A DNA stretch of 64,000 nucleotides from the NCBI GenBank assembly GCA_958295665.1, contig OY282560.1:29501992-29565991 (forward strand), given 5' to 3'. The DNA comes from Tipula vernalis (lineage: Eukaryota > Arthropoda > Insecta > Diptera > Tipulidae). Shown piece after piece: positions 20,330 to 31,694 of the stretch. The translations under genes and the position numbers were made by a program. The stretch's first letter is position 1. Each line of letters opens with the position of its first letter. The notes beneath the pieces were generated by a model. It made no database searches. It saw nothing but the letters and a program-made list of their open reading frames with translations, and was not told the origin of the DNA.

Positions 20330-21560
20330 AACCAAAAAAAATAAAAAATTATGAATGGGATACGCCAAACGCCGTACGTCATGTTCCACACAATCCATTT
20401 GTGAATTATTTTCCTTTGATGGAAATGTTTGACAAAGAAGCTTCTTTCTAGATTTAATCTAAATTTAAAAAGAACTACATTTAACTTCTGATTCCAGATA
20501 CGACTGGCCTGCTTGAGCCATCCAATCATTGAATTATTGTGGTTGAATCATATAAATGTCATCATTTAGTTTGCCCTGCAAAAAACCCGTTACCGCATCC
20601 ATCTGGTCATTTTGTAAGTTAAACTTCACAGCCATGGAGATAAAAAAACGAATTGAAGCACAACGTACCCCACCGGAGAAAACGTCTCCTTTTAGTGTAT
20701 TATAGTGTATAAACCAATTAACTGAAAGTGGTTGCTTAAAACTCCATTTTAAACAACCACTTACAGTTAATTGGTTTACGATTTGCTGGAAGATTAACCA
20801 TCGTCCAAGTTTCATTTTCCACAAGCAACTAATTTTGCATATAGCACTATAAGTCGCTAATAAAATGAAATTCCTATTCTCAATAAGCGTTGGTTTTCTA
20901 TTTGATCGCCTACTTCCTAAGTTAACCAAATTCGTTGAGACCGACACATTACTTCTCCCTGCACCTCCACATTCAAATTGATCATTAAAAATTACCGGAT
21001 TTTCATCCGGTCCACTTCAGTATTATTTTCCGCATTTTCTAATATAAAATAAAATTGACTGCAACCTGATGCCTGACATTCGCTTCCAACATTTTCACAA
21101 CGCTCATATTCGAGGAAAACTACATCACGGCTAACGACGGTAACGACTTCGGATCGAATTTTTTCCTTTTGGCACGTTCATCATAACTTTACAGACAAAC
21201 ACTCGAAATCGATCGAATTTTATTATAGCTGTAGGATTAATGGTCCCGTTCAAAATTCATTGGATAATTTTCCGTCAATAAGAATACATCACGCTTTTTC
21301 CACCAATATCCTGTTCATACGTTCGGCCATACCTGTTATCTGTTTGGAGCACTTTCATTTTTTCACCCGTTTAATTTTCAGCCATGCTTTGATTAAATAA
21401 ATCTACAACATAACGGGAATCAACGTTATTTGAGCCACATACGAGTATAGCAGAATGTGCCAACAACACAACTTGCGATAAACTGGAACTACTATTCTTT
21501 TACAGGCCCATAACTTGATGCAAATTAAGCTATTTTTCAGTGGATGATAACTTCGATAAA
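20330..21560 (-). pseudogene. Ty1/copia pol remnant, integrase end and RT
   Basis: Read on the minus strand. At 21000-21560 the integrase end is visible: EVVTVVSRDVVFLEYERCEN is a copia-type block after the integrase core. 20534-20947 carries RT text: CASIRFFISMAVKFNLQNDQ, then MDAVTGFLQGKLNDDIYMIQ, the typical copia block with the first catalytic Asp. 20330-20529 continues with LKQASRIWNQKL (usually YGLKQAxRxW). The YVDD motif has been lost. Several stops and a short internal inverted duplication (AACCAATTAACTGAAAGTGG at 20713-20732 against CCACTTACAGTTAATTGGTT at 20758-20777) are present. Closely related to the copia at 16360 but in the opposite orientation. Confidence 0.75.
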
Positions 21561-24480
21561 TTTTTATTGATGCAAACACGTTGGTACAGGTTTTTAAAGT
21601 AAAATAAAAATGGTTTATTAAGCCTGGTAAGCTGCTGAAGTGAAATGAAGTCTCTCATATAAAAATGGCACGCAGTCATTGGGGGACGCAGTTTAGCTAG
21701 AGAAATGGGAGTTTTCGTATTAGAATACAGATGACTCTATTTTATCTACGAGTATACACATTTTTTACTTCATTTTTATCTTCCTGGGGCCCTATTCTCG
21801 AATTCCACATCTCTTTTTCACATGTATCGATATCTGTCAAAATTGCCTTAATAATTCCCTTGGTATTTCCCTATGTATATTTCCCAAGCAACCAAATACC
21901 CTACTCGGAATTTTTTATTCACCACTCCGAAATCGAAGCAAATTTCTTAGTGCTTGAATGTTTGAATATATTTTTGTAAATTGTTTGTGTTTGGTTTGTC
22001 AGCAAAATGAATTGAAGAGAAATGAAATGAAGTGAATTTTATTATATAAAATATGTTGTCAGAGGCAACATAAAGTTATACGCACTAAAATATTTACGAA
22101 ACTCGTCAAACTAAATTTTCACATCAGCTTTATCTTCCTATTTTTGGAGACCAGTGAAAATTTCATTTCACTAGGCTTTAGAAAAAAACTATACGCGTGT
22201 AAAACATGATTCATATCTATTGAGAAGTACGATAACTAAATCGGGATGTTTAATTTAAAGAAAAAGTGTCGACATCTGTGTCATAAATACTAGTTTTCGA
22301 CACTAGCCATCTCTCCTTTGGATCAGCTGCCTGTTAAAGTTTCAAACAACGATTAATGTCAAATATTATTTTCAGCCTACTTTAGTTTTTCAGCAAATTT
22401 TTATAAAGGTTTTTTTTCATTACGGACCTGTAAAGTACTATTTAAGACATTGTGATTTTATTTTTGTCCACACTAATATTGTCACAAAATTTTTTTAAAA
22501 TTTGAATTTATTTTGTTTTATTTTAACTTTTCAAAACTTGTTAAAGAACTTGACTTTCCCAAAAATGACAACCCTTTGTATACTAAATAAATTCGGTTAA
22601 AATTCCACCTGATGATCGTCACAGGCAGCGTCAGAAAAAGGAATATTTCAAAAGATGTATATTTTTGTACAAGTTTAGAAAATAGGTCTCGACAATTCTT
22701 CGAAAATTTTCTGTTCACGATATCACGATACGATTTCACTACTGTATTTATGCCTTGGGGAACGAAGAGGACTTAGAATTTTCTAAAATATTTGGATATT
22801 TTAAAATAAATTGAGCATTGTTTTCAAAATTTTAAAATTCGATTATTTCCCCTAATGGAAGCTTTTTGAAGCCGAAATTTTTACGAGTAGTTTTATTTTG
22901 TTTACAAAGGGAAAATTTAACAAATTACGTAGAAGCAATTTCTTTTCTACAATTTAAGTTATCAGTTTGTGGTTATGTCTTCGAAATTCAATACAACCGA
23001 TCCAAACCAGATAGTAAGCAAGGGTTATTTACTAACCAATTGCCTTTGAAAAATGTTGTACATTTCTCATTTTTAAGTATTGCTGACACAATAGCATAAT
23101 AAAATAAAAAACAGTAGTAAAACATGATAAGGTGTTAGAATGCGAACTTAAGTGATAGATTATCCATTCCACTCAAAAAAAACATTTTACGAAAACTTAA
23201 CTATTTAGGAAATCTTGATATCGAATTTACTTATGCTGAAGTATATATTGCTTAGATTTCAAAATCAAATTATTTATGATGTTTTTGAGTTTGAGCAATA
23301 AAGGTTAATGCCGGCTCTTTTTCAAGGAATGCATCAGTTTTATCAATAAAAAGTATTCACAACTTATCATTTGTACTTAATTATTATCTTTCACATTATG
23401 AATTAATTTTATTTTATTAAATTTTAAATTAATTTAGCCATGTTTTAATTATCATTTAATTTATCAATATAATTCAACGTGTTCGTTATTTTTATTCAAT
23501 TTGAAACGAACAAATATTTTATTTAAGTACTCCCAAATGATTATGTTTTTAATGCATACATCTAGGCGTATTTTTTGATTAATAACTTTTAGCATGGAAA
23601 CAATTGTAAACTTTTATGTGAAATAGTCTGAATTGTTTAATAAATTTTGGATGTATCTAAGTGAGTATAATTCATTTTAACGTTTTCCGTTTACCTTGGT
23701 GTTTCTCAATTATTGACCATGGTTATGAGTTGTACATTTTCTGAAGGTCACTAATGAAAAAAGTACACCACCCTAGAGCCTAGACAACCTCTCAACTTAA
23801 AAAAAAAGATGTTTACGTAATCGTCTACAAATCCATACAAACATTTATTGTAAATGTACAATTTAATTACATATAAAAAACAAACACATTTCTAAAGAAA
23901 CATTTCAACTTTTGATCATTCATCTTCATGTCTATCTTCCGAGTACCCTACAAATATGAAATATTATCACATATGCATTCAATTAAAAATATTAAAACTG
24001 GTTTGGATGGTGGTGTCTGAATTCAAATAGTCGTTTGTGAAGCAAAATTATATTGCATTTAAAAGATTCCGGTTTATTTTCAACTACTTTACAGTGTGCT
24101 ATATAAGTACTAATGTGTGTAATATTTGAGAATTCGTATTGTTTTACATGTAATCGAGTTTTGTCGCAATTTCTCGTAACTCGAAACTCGTAATGCTTAC
24201 GTAATCGCACCCCAGATCAGAGTATTGTTTGGAGATCAAATTTTTTCACCTGCGTTTCTTATTAGCTTGCTAGTTACTTGCCTTTTCGTAAACGAGGCAT
24301 GTCAAGTCTACATACTTCGTTTTTAGCAAAGCTTTATTAATTCTAGCTGCAGCAGACAGGCTGTCAGTTTCCTCACAGAAAATTCTACAAGATATTCTGT
24401 GATCAAATTTTCTCCTGTAATTGTTTTGGGATGTTAGGAAACCGTCTCAGTTAGATTAAAGATTAGTGGTTGTATGTAGT
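21561..24480. other. Unassigned AT-rich region, about 2.9 kb
   Basis: Only short frames of AT-rich composition (the longest about 80 residues) with no motif, no signal peptide with a plausible mature part, and no splice pattern I could extend. No terminal repeats found. A small GGGGCCCTATTCTCGAATTC string at 21788 resembles the end of the hairpin element at 34666 but is not paired. Confidence 0.4.
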
Positions 24481-24766
24481 AATAATTTGGAGTTTGTTAT
24501 AATAAAATTACCTTATTTAGTAGAGGTAATCTCTTTTTACTTCTACTGTTTTCTCCTTCATCCAGAACGAATTCGGATCTTTCTTGAAATAAAATAACTG
24601 ATCTTCTTTCAAATCTGACAATGTGTGTTGAACAGTCCTATCATGATAATATTTCATGCTATTCTGATTGTCCAAAACAGACTGTTCATATTTATCTACA
24701 TTAACTAGCTTATTAACTAGGTATTAACTTAGTGGAATTCTCAACCAAGCCGTTCCAGTTGGGGTG
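24481..24766 (-). pseudogene. Older gypsy element, integrase C-terminal piece
   Basis: Minus-strand text: PNWNGL-ENSTK (integrase PYHP-SNGLAE block) near 24770-24730, then VDKYEQSVLDNQNSMKYYHD, RTVQHTLSDLKEDQLFYFKK. This is the distal part of a gypsy integrase. It continues directly from the integrase text at 29520-29600 once the young gypsy (24772-29514) is removed, so the two pieces are one interrupted element. Confidence 0.65.
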
Positions 24767-24771
24767 GTAAG
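24767..24771. other. Target site duplication, left copy (young gypsy)
   Basis: GTAAG directly before the LTR start TATTATAAATG. The second copy is at 29515-29519. Confidence 0.7.
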
Positions 24772-24934
24772 TATTATAAATGCGTGTATTATTCGTGTTG
24801 GTCTTGATAATAACTAACTTATATTTCAGGTTTTCTGGTATGACAGATAACGTCTAGGTTTACATTATATCATGCCTAGACGGTATGTTTACACCATGTA
24901 CTAATATGTACTAAAGTTGAATTGGGATATAACA
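24772..24934 (-). repeat. 3' LTR of the young gypsy
   Basis: 163-base LTR, left copy on the window and 3' copy in coding orientation. Coding-strand ends are TGTTATATCC and ATTTATAATA. Confidence 0.9.
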
Positions 24935-25040
24935 GTCTTCCCCTTCTAATTTAATTTAATACAATGTCATACTTCAATTTAACATAAAATAAAATTAACA
25001 ATTTAAATCTAACTTGTATATAATGCAAAACTAGTTTAAC

Positions 25041-27698
25041 TTAATTTTCCTTCACATGTTGTGACTCTTGTGCACCTTTCCCTTGTTTAATGTTCGAAAC
25101 CTCAAAATTCGCAACTTGTTCAAATTTTTTGTTGTAAGTTAAAATTGTCTTTGCTTTTATTTCTCTTTTGGGTCTCGATTGCTCTGAAATCATTCTGGTT
25201 TCTGTCTCAATAGCTCTCGATGCTTCAGTAGATTGTTGTTGTAGTTCTTCTTCTTGCGCCGGTGGCCGAACTGGATCTCTGAGATTAGTGCTCCTCTGGA
25301 TTTCTGGTATTATGTTACGATTTTCACTCACATCGTAATGGTATGGAATTGTATCGGGTTTTGGTGGTTGTATTTCCAATCCGATTCGATGTATTTGGTC
25401 GATGTGCCGTTTCCATATTCGACCGTCGTCCAATTTTACTATGTAGTGCAATAGCCCTAACACTTTAATTATTGTACCCAGTTTGTATTTTCCATCACTA
25501 TTGTAGTTCCTGACAGATACTCGGTCGCCGACATACATTTCCCGAATCTTTATTTCATTTTTTTGCATTGTCCTTCCATTGTCATTCCTTTCGTTTTTTG
25601 TAGGTAGCATGATATCCAATCTTGAACGTATTTGTCGGTTGAACATCCGAAATGAAGGTGATTCTCCAGTTGTTGCATGTGATGTACGTCGATAATTTAA
25701 CAATATTTTACATAGTTCTTTACCTATTTCTGACCGATTGCACCTCATTGTCTTCAATTTATTCTTTATGGTTTGTACATTTCGTTCTGCTTGACCATTT
25801 GTTGCAGGATGATATGGAGCAATTAATTTGTGCAGTACACCATTCATATTCATGAATTGCTGAAATTCATCTGACGTGAATTGAGGTCCGTTATCACTTA
25901 CCAATACTTTCGGGATTCCGAATCTGGCAAATATCTCCCGGCATTTCTCGATTGTAATCGCCGTCGTAATATTTGGAATTATGCATACTTCCGGCCACTT
26001 CGTATATGCGTCAATGAGAATAAAAAAATACTCTCCCATAAATGACCCGGCGAAATCTACATGTACCCGTTCGAAAGGTGATTTTGCTGCTTCCCACACA
26101 TGCGTTGTAACTTTTGACGGATTAGTTCTTGTCATCTGACATTGTAGACAGTTTTTTGATACATTTTCAATATCAGTGTCGAGTTTTGGCCACCAACAAC
26201 AAGTTCTTGCCAGCGATTTCATGCGGGTAATTCCGAAGTGTGCTAAATGCAACTCTTCCAACACTTTTTTCCGTAGAACCATTGGAACGTAGACGCGAAA
26301 TCCTTGCAATAAACAACCCTTTTGTAGTGTGAATTCATTTTGGTCTATATTAAATCTTTTATCAGGTTTCACCATTTTCCCTGATTTCAATCCATTTATT
26401 AAATCACTCACTACTTCATCCCTCAATGTTGCCTCTTCTAATTGTTTGACAGTCAACGGTAATGTTTCGATGGCGTTAATTTCTATTATTTCTGCCTCTT
26501 CTATTTTTTCATTTTTTTCCATCACTGGTAATCGTGACAACGCATCTGCATTTGCGTGATCAGCTGACTTCCGATACCTTATTTCATAATCGAATGATTG
26601 AAGAAAAATGGCGTAGTGCTGCATTCGTGTTGCTGAAAGTGTAGGCAACCCTTTTTCTGGCGATAATATCTGCGTAAGTGGCTTGTTATCCGTTATTAAA
26701 ATAAAATTTCGCGCATAAACGTATTGGTAAAATTTGCGAATCCCGAAAATTATGGCATACGCCTCTCGATCAATTTGGGTATATCGCTGTTGTACCGAGG
26801 ACAGTGTTTGCGAGGCAAATTGTATGGGTTTCTCACTACCATCAGGGTATATGTGGCTTAACACTGCTCCCACTCCCACTGGACTTGCATCTGTTGCCAA
26901 TACCAACGGCAATTTGGGGTCGTAGTATACCAGATGTATCTCTTTCTGAATCTGAGTCTTAACGGCTTGAAATGCCTTTTCACAATCTTTCCCCCAAATA
27001 AATTCCACTTTATCTTTTAATAAATTGTTAAGCGGATATAATATAGTGCTGAGATTTTCAAAAAACCTGCCGTAATAATTCACCAATCCGATGAACGCAC
27101 GTATCTCGTCCTTATTTGCTGGCATCGGCATTTGTCTAACTGCATCGATTTTTGTCTTCATTTTATGTATTCCCAATCGATCGATTCTGTAACCGCAGTA
27201 CTCTATTTCCGCTGCCATAAATTCACATTTTTCAAGGTTTGCTCTCATATTGTATCTACTTAGGCGTGATAGAACTTCTTCGAGTCGCTGCAAATGTTGT
27301 TCGTCGTTTGGTGCCGTAATTTTGATATCGTCTAAAAAAACTGAAACTCCATCAATATCTTTCAAGATTTGTTCGATCTCTCGCTGCCACTTCGCTGGAC
27401 CAGATGCAATTCCATACATCAACCTTGTGGGTTGATAGAGAGCACGATGTGTGCTTAAGGTCAGTATTTCTCGGTCGTCCGGATGAACTTCCATTTGCAA
27501 GTAGGCTTTACTGAGGTCGATTTTTGTAAATTTCTCTCCACCAGCCATGGATGCGAATAGTTCCTCTATCGTAGGTAATGGATGTTCTTCGACAATGATT
27601 CTTGGATTGACTGTGATTTTGTAGTCTCCGAATAGTCGAACTTTATCTCCCTGCTTTCTTACCGGAACAATAGGTGTAGCCCATCTCGCTGAATCCAC
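25041..27698 (-). CDS. Gypsy Pol: RT, RNase H, integrase (885 residues open)
   Basis: An uninterrupted pol frame. RT: WATPIVPVRKQ at residues 6-16, KIDLSKAY with the first catalytic Asp at 61, SVFLDDI with the Asp pair at 123-124. RNase H: LATDASPVG (Asp270), IDREAYAI (Glu312), TDNKP (Asp337), SADHANADALSRL (Asp380/385). Integrase zinc domain: HLAHFG and NCLQC (His484, His487, Cys517, Cys520). Catalytic triad: VHVDFAGS (Asp548), VSDNGPQF (Asp602), NGQAERN (Glu638). The C-terminal part has a GDRVSVRNY and KYKLGTIIKVLG chromo/GPY-like module. All catalytic residues are present. The true reading frame enters from upstream: an extra A in an A-run at about 27718 separates it from gag-pro, so the ATG here is internal. 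Confidence 0.9.
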   Translation of the reverse strand: MDSARWATPIVPVRKQGDKVRLFGDYKITVNPRIIVEEHPLPTIEELFASMAGGEKFTKIDLSKAYLQMEVHPDDREILTLSTHRALYQPTRLMYGIASGPAKWQREIEQILKDIDGVSVFLDDIKITAPNDEQHLQRLEEVLSRLSRYNMRANLEKCEFMAAEIEYCGYRIDRLGIHKMKTKIDAVRQMPMPANKDEIRAFIGLVNYYGRFFENLSTILYPLNNLLKDKVEFIWGKDCEKAFQAVKTQIQKEIHLVYYDPKLPLVLATDASPVGVGAVLSHIYPDGSEKPIQFASQTLSSVQQRYTQIDREAYAIIFGIRKFYQYVYARNFILITDNKPLTQILSPEKGLPTLSATRMQHYAIFLQSFDYEIRYRKSADHANADALSRLPVMEKNEKIEEAEIIEINAIETLPLTVKQLEEATLRDEVVSDLINGLKSGKMVKPDKRFNIDQNEFTLQKGCLLQGFRVYVPMVLRKKVLEELHLAHFGITRMKSLARTCCWWPKLDTDIENVSKNCLQCQMTRTNPSKVTTHVWEAAKSPFERVHVDFAGSFMGEYFFILIDAYTKWPEVCIIPNITTAITIEKCREIFARFGIPKVLVSDNGPQFTSDEFQQFMNMNGVLHKLIAPYHPATNGQAERNVQTIKNKLKTMRCNRSEIGKELCKILLNYRRTSHATTGESPSFRMFNRQIRSRLDIMLPTKNERNDNGRTMQKNEIKIREMYVGDRVSVRNYNSDGKYKLGTIIKVLGLLHYIVKLDDGRIWKRHIDQIHRIGLEIQPPKPDTIPYHYDVSENRNIIPEIQRSTNLRDPVRPPAQEEELQQQSTEASRAIETETRMISEQSRPKREIKAKTILTYNKKFEQVANFEVSNIKQGKGAQESQHVKEN

Positions 27699-28419
27699 CT
27701 TCTGTATTACGCCATTTTTTTTCTAACTCATCAAGTTCTCGTTCTATTGAATCTAGCAGCGCATAAGGTGCCTTTCTTGCTTTCACGAACATTGGTTTAG
27801 CTCCCTCACGTAGATAAATCCGTGCCTGAATATTTTTAATTTTTTCCATCGAGCTTTCAAAAACTATGGAATATTTTTGTTTTAGCTCTTCTACTTTGTT
27901 CATAGCACTTTGTTCTATCTTTACAGAAGAAACGGCCTGATTTGACCCCTTGGAGCCCAAAATTTTATTCCAGTCCAATCTCAAACTATGCAACCACTCT
28001 CGTCCTAATAATGGTCCACGCTTTGATTCCACCACATACATGTTTAATTCCTGACAATCGATACTTGCATCCATTACGCTCAAGCAACCAAGCACTTTAA
28101 TTTCCGTTCCACAATAACTAATTAGTTTTTTATTCGTAGACTGTAATTTTTCATCCTTGAAATATCTCTGCATATCATCCCTGTTGATGATCGTTACTGG
28201 GGACCCGCTATTGATTTCAAATCCCACAATAGCATTATTTATTTTCAAGTAAATGCCCAATTTTGCATGCTTCTCATAGTCTGTGGAAACATTGAGTATT
28301 TCTGCAATGCAATCTGTGGTACTGGTGTCATTTATGTAGTGTACTTTCTGATTACCCCCTTTCTTTGCTTTGAAACAAGCCGACTGTTTATGTCCCTTTA
28401 GGTTGCAAAATGAACACAC
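27643..28419 (-). pseudogene. Gypsy Gag-Pro continuation: second zinc knuckle, protease, RT start
   Basis: Same frame as the Gag C-terminal piece upstream, after one TAA. It begins with a knuckle (CSFCNLKGHKQSAC). The protease follows, GFEINSGSPVTII at about 28224-28186, where the catalytic Asp of D-S/T-G is Asn (AAT), then LLGREWLHSLRLDW at the usual protease C-terminus. Then come KVEELKQKYSIVF and YLREGAKPMFVKARKAPYAL, the RT lead-in. The frame shifts at the A8 run (about 27718) and is replaced by the long pol frame. The Asp to Asn change should kill the protease. Confidence 0.85.
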
Positions 28420-28437
28420 CGAATTTTTTTGTTCACA

Positions 28438-29126
28438 TTAATTTGCTCTATGCCCCTGAATTCCACAGCGGTAACAGGCGAACTGCTTATTGTATTTTGG
28501 TTTCCAACTGCTGCTTAAATCAGTTTTATTCGAATTTTGATTTTGATTTGACGTCACCATCTTTTGTTGTAAATGGTCCACGACCTGTTTCGCCTCCTTT
28601 TGCTGCTGAATTTCTGCACCCCCTATGGCAGAAAGCTTCATTGCTTTGGCTGTAGTCAAAGCATTTTCCAGTGTCAAATTTGACGTTTCCAGCAGACGAT
28701 TTTGTATTCTTGAGCTGCTTAGACCAAAAACGAATTGGTTCCTTAACGCCGTATTGAGATATTGGCCAAAATTACAATTTATGGCCATTTTCCGAAGAGC
28801 AATAGAAAATTCTTTCATTGTTTCATCGCTCGCTTGTTTTCTCATGTGAAACCGATAATTTTCCAATATCTCCAGAGGTGCTGGGTCGAAAACGCTCGTG
28901 AGAATTTCGATATAACCTCACTGTATGTTTTGTCCTTAGGTTTCTCCGGTGCCAGTTTATCCGCAAGTATATCGTATGCTTCTTGCCCCATATAGTGCAG
29001 AAGTAGATGAATTTTCTTTTTATCTTCTGGTTTCACTATTTCCATTGCACCTTCAAACCGTTCCACCCAACGTGACCATAATGTTTTGGTTTTTTCGAAT
29101 TTTTCGAAAATAGAATACTCCGACAT
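28438..29126 (-). pseudogene. Gypsy Gag, with one frameshift and one stop
   Basis: Gag starts at the ATG at 29126 (MSEYSIFEKFEKTKTLWSRW), with the W-RWVERFEGAM block and HYMGQEAYDILADKL. Near 28880-28905 the frame slips, and 28866-28438 carries the rest: MENYRFHMRKQASDETMKEF, ALRNQFVFGL, then a Gln-rich linker and the first knuckle CYRCGIQGHRAN. A TAA follows at 28438 in the same frame as the next knuckle, probably from a Gln codon. Gag of gypsy elements packages the element RNA. The copy is structurally complete but has two lesions. Confidence 0.85.
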
Positions 29127-29335
29127 TTTGTAATATTTACTCGTATCAAATTTTGGGGTTATGTATGTAATTACACACACGTGCGTAATATATTTTTTTT
29201 TTTCCTAGTCCTGTATTTGTACCAATAAATGTAAATGGGTTTAGGTATATGTATTTCAAAACCACTTATTAACATGTAACTATTATTGTATTTAATTTGC
29301 TTTTACGTTTTCAATTTTTTTTTCTTTTTATTATC

Positions 29336-29351
29336 TCATCCTCGTCGCCAC
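29336..29351 (-). promoter_or_regulatory. Probable primer-binding site of the young gypsy
   Basis: On the coding strand, one base inside the 5' LTR, the sequence reads TGGCGACGAGGATGAG. TGGCGAC is a common start of tRNA-Arg-type primer sites in insect gypsy elements; the match beyond it was not tested against tRNA 3' ends. Confidence 0.5.
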
Positions 29352-29514
29352 TATTATAAATGCGTGTATTATTCGTGTTGGTCTTGATAATAACTAACTT
29401 ATATTTCAGGTTTTCTGGTATGACAGATAACGTCTAGGTTTACATTATATCATGCCTAGACGGTATGTTTACACCATGTACTAATATGTACTAAAGTTGA
29501 ATTGGGATATAACA
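29352..29514 (-). repeat. 5' LTR of the young gypsy
   Basis: 163 bases, the same sequence as 24772-24934. The flanking GTAAG duplicate is at 29515-29519. Confidence 0.9.
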
Positions 29515-31060
29515 GTAAGGACTTGATGTTACGTATGCCTTAACTGCTCCGAATTAAATGAAGGTGTATTATCTGAAATTAGTGTATCTGGAATATTACG
29601 ATGAGCAAGAATTGACCTTAATTGGACTATAACTTGTTTGGCGGAATACCTTGATTCTAATTGTGCTGTTTTATATTATTAGAAGAATATTTCAAAGATC
29701 ACATTGCTGAATAAGGTTTTTTATATCACCTGACGTATTCGGCCATGATTAAATCTCTAGCCAATCTCAAACATTTGTCCCAAATGACTCACACAAAATT
29801 TTTCTAGCATTTCTTTGCGAATAATATTATGAGTATTATAATGTTTTGTTCTTACAATACCAGTTCATCTATGACGTTAATCTCATCTCGGATATTGAAG
29901 TAGGGTTTTACGTTCTCTCGTGCTTGATTCTTTGCTTTAGGTAAATTTTCTTTGCAATATTTTATAAGTGTTCGCATTACTATGTACATTCAGAAATCAT
30001 CATCCAGCTAGTCATTCCCAGCGTTTAAAATTGGTAATCTTAACGTTATAACCTAACAGGTGCTTGGTGAAATGTTTTTTTGAAAAGAGTAAACTAACGG
30101 TACTACCTAAACTATCCATACAAATACTGATGAAACTTCTCACACCCGAAAACTATGACTAACAACTCTTTCTCAGTTTGAGCGTAGCGTTGTTGAGTGT
30201 CAGTTAGTGACTTAAGGGAGAAAGCCAGAGGCTTATCATCCTGTAAAATAACTGTTCCTAACGCAAATTGAGAAGCATCGACTGACAGAACTATACATTT
30301 TTTGACAGATTACTAATAAATGATCCTAAATAGTTAGCTATACCTAAAAATGTTTGTAAGCCTTTCTCATCGTTGTTGTTTCAACCTTTGAAGGATCCGC
30401 TGACATTCCTTGACTAATAAATATGTGTCCTAGATTTAGCCCCCCCATCAAATCTCCTTACTAAGTTATTAAAATGTTCAACATGATCTTTGCAAAACAC
30501 CAAAATATCATCTATGTAAACGATAGTATTAGATAGATCCCCAAATATAGTATGTCAAACATTGTTCTCTGTGAAATATCTCTGATGCCGAACAAATGTC
30601 ATACGGAATTTTTAAAAACCTATATCTCCCAAATAGTGTACTGAATGTGCACAAGCGGGGACAATTGACTTCAAATTGTCCCTATATATTTGGTATTGGG
30701 TAATGGGACCGAAGTTAAGCTTTATTTAAATTTATGGGGCATAACCATATTCTAATTTTCTTGTCTGGTTAGTTATGAGGCTTTTCTGACACATTGAATT
30801 CAAATCTCGTTTTAGAGACCCTTCTAGATTAAAAAGAATAAGACGAGGTGGCTCAATTATTGTGTTGATGGGACTGATGGATCGACGACAATTTTAGCCT
30901 CTACAGATAAAGTTCCTAGACCTTCAAACAAATTTGTATTATTTGTCACTAGCTTATTAAAAACCAAACCCTCTGATTCGACATATCTACTCTCTTTTGA
31001 ATTTTGTTTTTCGTTAATTAAGTATGTTTTGGCTATTGACGATTGGATTGGCATGCTTTT
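29515..31060 (-). pseudogene. Older gypsy element: protease/RT lead-in, RT, RNase H, integrase start
   Basis: Minus strand, decayed. 30857-31054 reads KLVTNNTNLFEGLGTL and SVEAKIVVDPSVPSTQ, the typical segment before RT. 30480-30780 has TIVYIDDILVFCKDHVEHFN with the YIDD catalytic motif, then GLNLGHIFIS. 30120-30310 has RNase H (SVDASQFALGTVIL, KPLAFSLKSLTDTQQRYAQT, EKELLVIVFGCEKFHQYLYG). 29520-29600 has integrase text NIPDTLISDNTPSFNSEQL. Integrase continues at 24481-24766. Many stops. It was the target of the young gypsy. Confidence 0.75.
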
Positions 31061-31690
31061 GTTGGGGTCTATCGGTGTTCATTTTATTTTCGATAGTTGC
31101 TCTTTCTGTACATTTTGTATGGACTTTTGTATGGATGATTTAATTTTCATTGCATACCTCTCATCTTTTGCTCTCCTGTGGGAGACAGTTTTCTTCAATA
31201 GAAGTATGTTTTCTTGGTGCAGTTACAGTAAATTTGGAGAAACATCGAATTAAATTGACCGTGATTGGAGGGTACAGAGGCCATACGGAGAAAGTGATCA
31301 TGATGTAAACAACGAGGAGGGCAGCAACGACAGCAACTTAGCACATACGAAAATCTCCTGATAAGAACCAACTTATTGGCCAAAGTCTTCAATTTATTGA
31401 AATCTTTAGCGTAATCAGTGTAAATTACGTCGAGCTGGAGTTTGGTACTATTTAATAGATCACCGCAAACTATAACCAGATTAGTGGCTGTTGACCCGCT
31501 GGGATAAAAACCGTGTTGAACGGTTCTAATGTGAAAAGATAAAATCTTATGGACTTAAACACTCTGTATTTACACAAATGACAAACCACATAGCCACAAC
31601 TTATAAAGAACAACCCCTCTACCATTTTACTGTGCTCACATTGTGCAAATTGTTAAATACAATTTCATTACATTCTGAAGTAAATTTTCT
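31061..31690. other. Unassigned stretch between two gypsy remnants
   Basis: Short frames only. It may contain LTR or leader sequences of the neighbouring gypsy remnants, but no repeat pair or motif was found. Confidence 0.35.
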
Positions 31691-31694
31691 TCAA

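Larger units (their letters stand above)
24772..29514 (-). mobile_element. Complete Ty3/gypsy LTR retrotransposon with identical LTRs
   Basis: 4743 bases, transcribed on the minus strand. LTRs of 163 bases at 24772-24934 and 29352-29514 are identical as far as I can compare, begin TGTTATA and end TATAATA on the coding strand, and are flanked by the 5-base duplication GTAAG. Inside, the 5' LTR is followed by TGGCGACGAGGATGAG, a probable primer-binding site, and the 3' LTR is preceded by the purine run AGAAGGGGAAGAC. Gag, protease, RT, RNase H and integrase are in canonical order without env. The FLDD motif and pol layout suggest a Mag-like lineage. Identical LTRs mean a recent insertion, into the integrase gene of an older gypsy. 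Confidence 0.92.

Noticed and set aside
22866..23099. A 77-residue plus-strand frame in the unassigned region
   Set aside because: No recognisable motif, no neighbouring exon with matching phase, and AT-rich composition as in surrounding non-coding DNA.
24992..25040. A hidden env-like third gene in the young gypsy
   Set aside because: Only about 100 bases lie between the pol stop and the 3' LTR, so there is no room for env.
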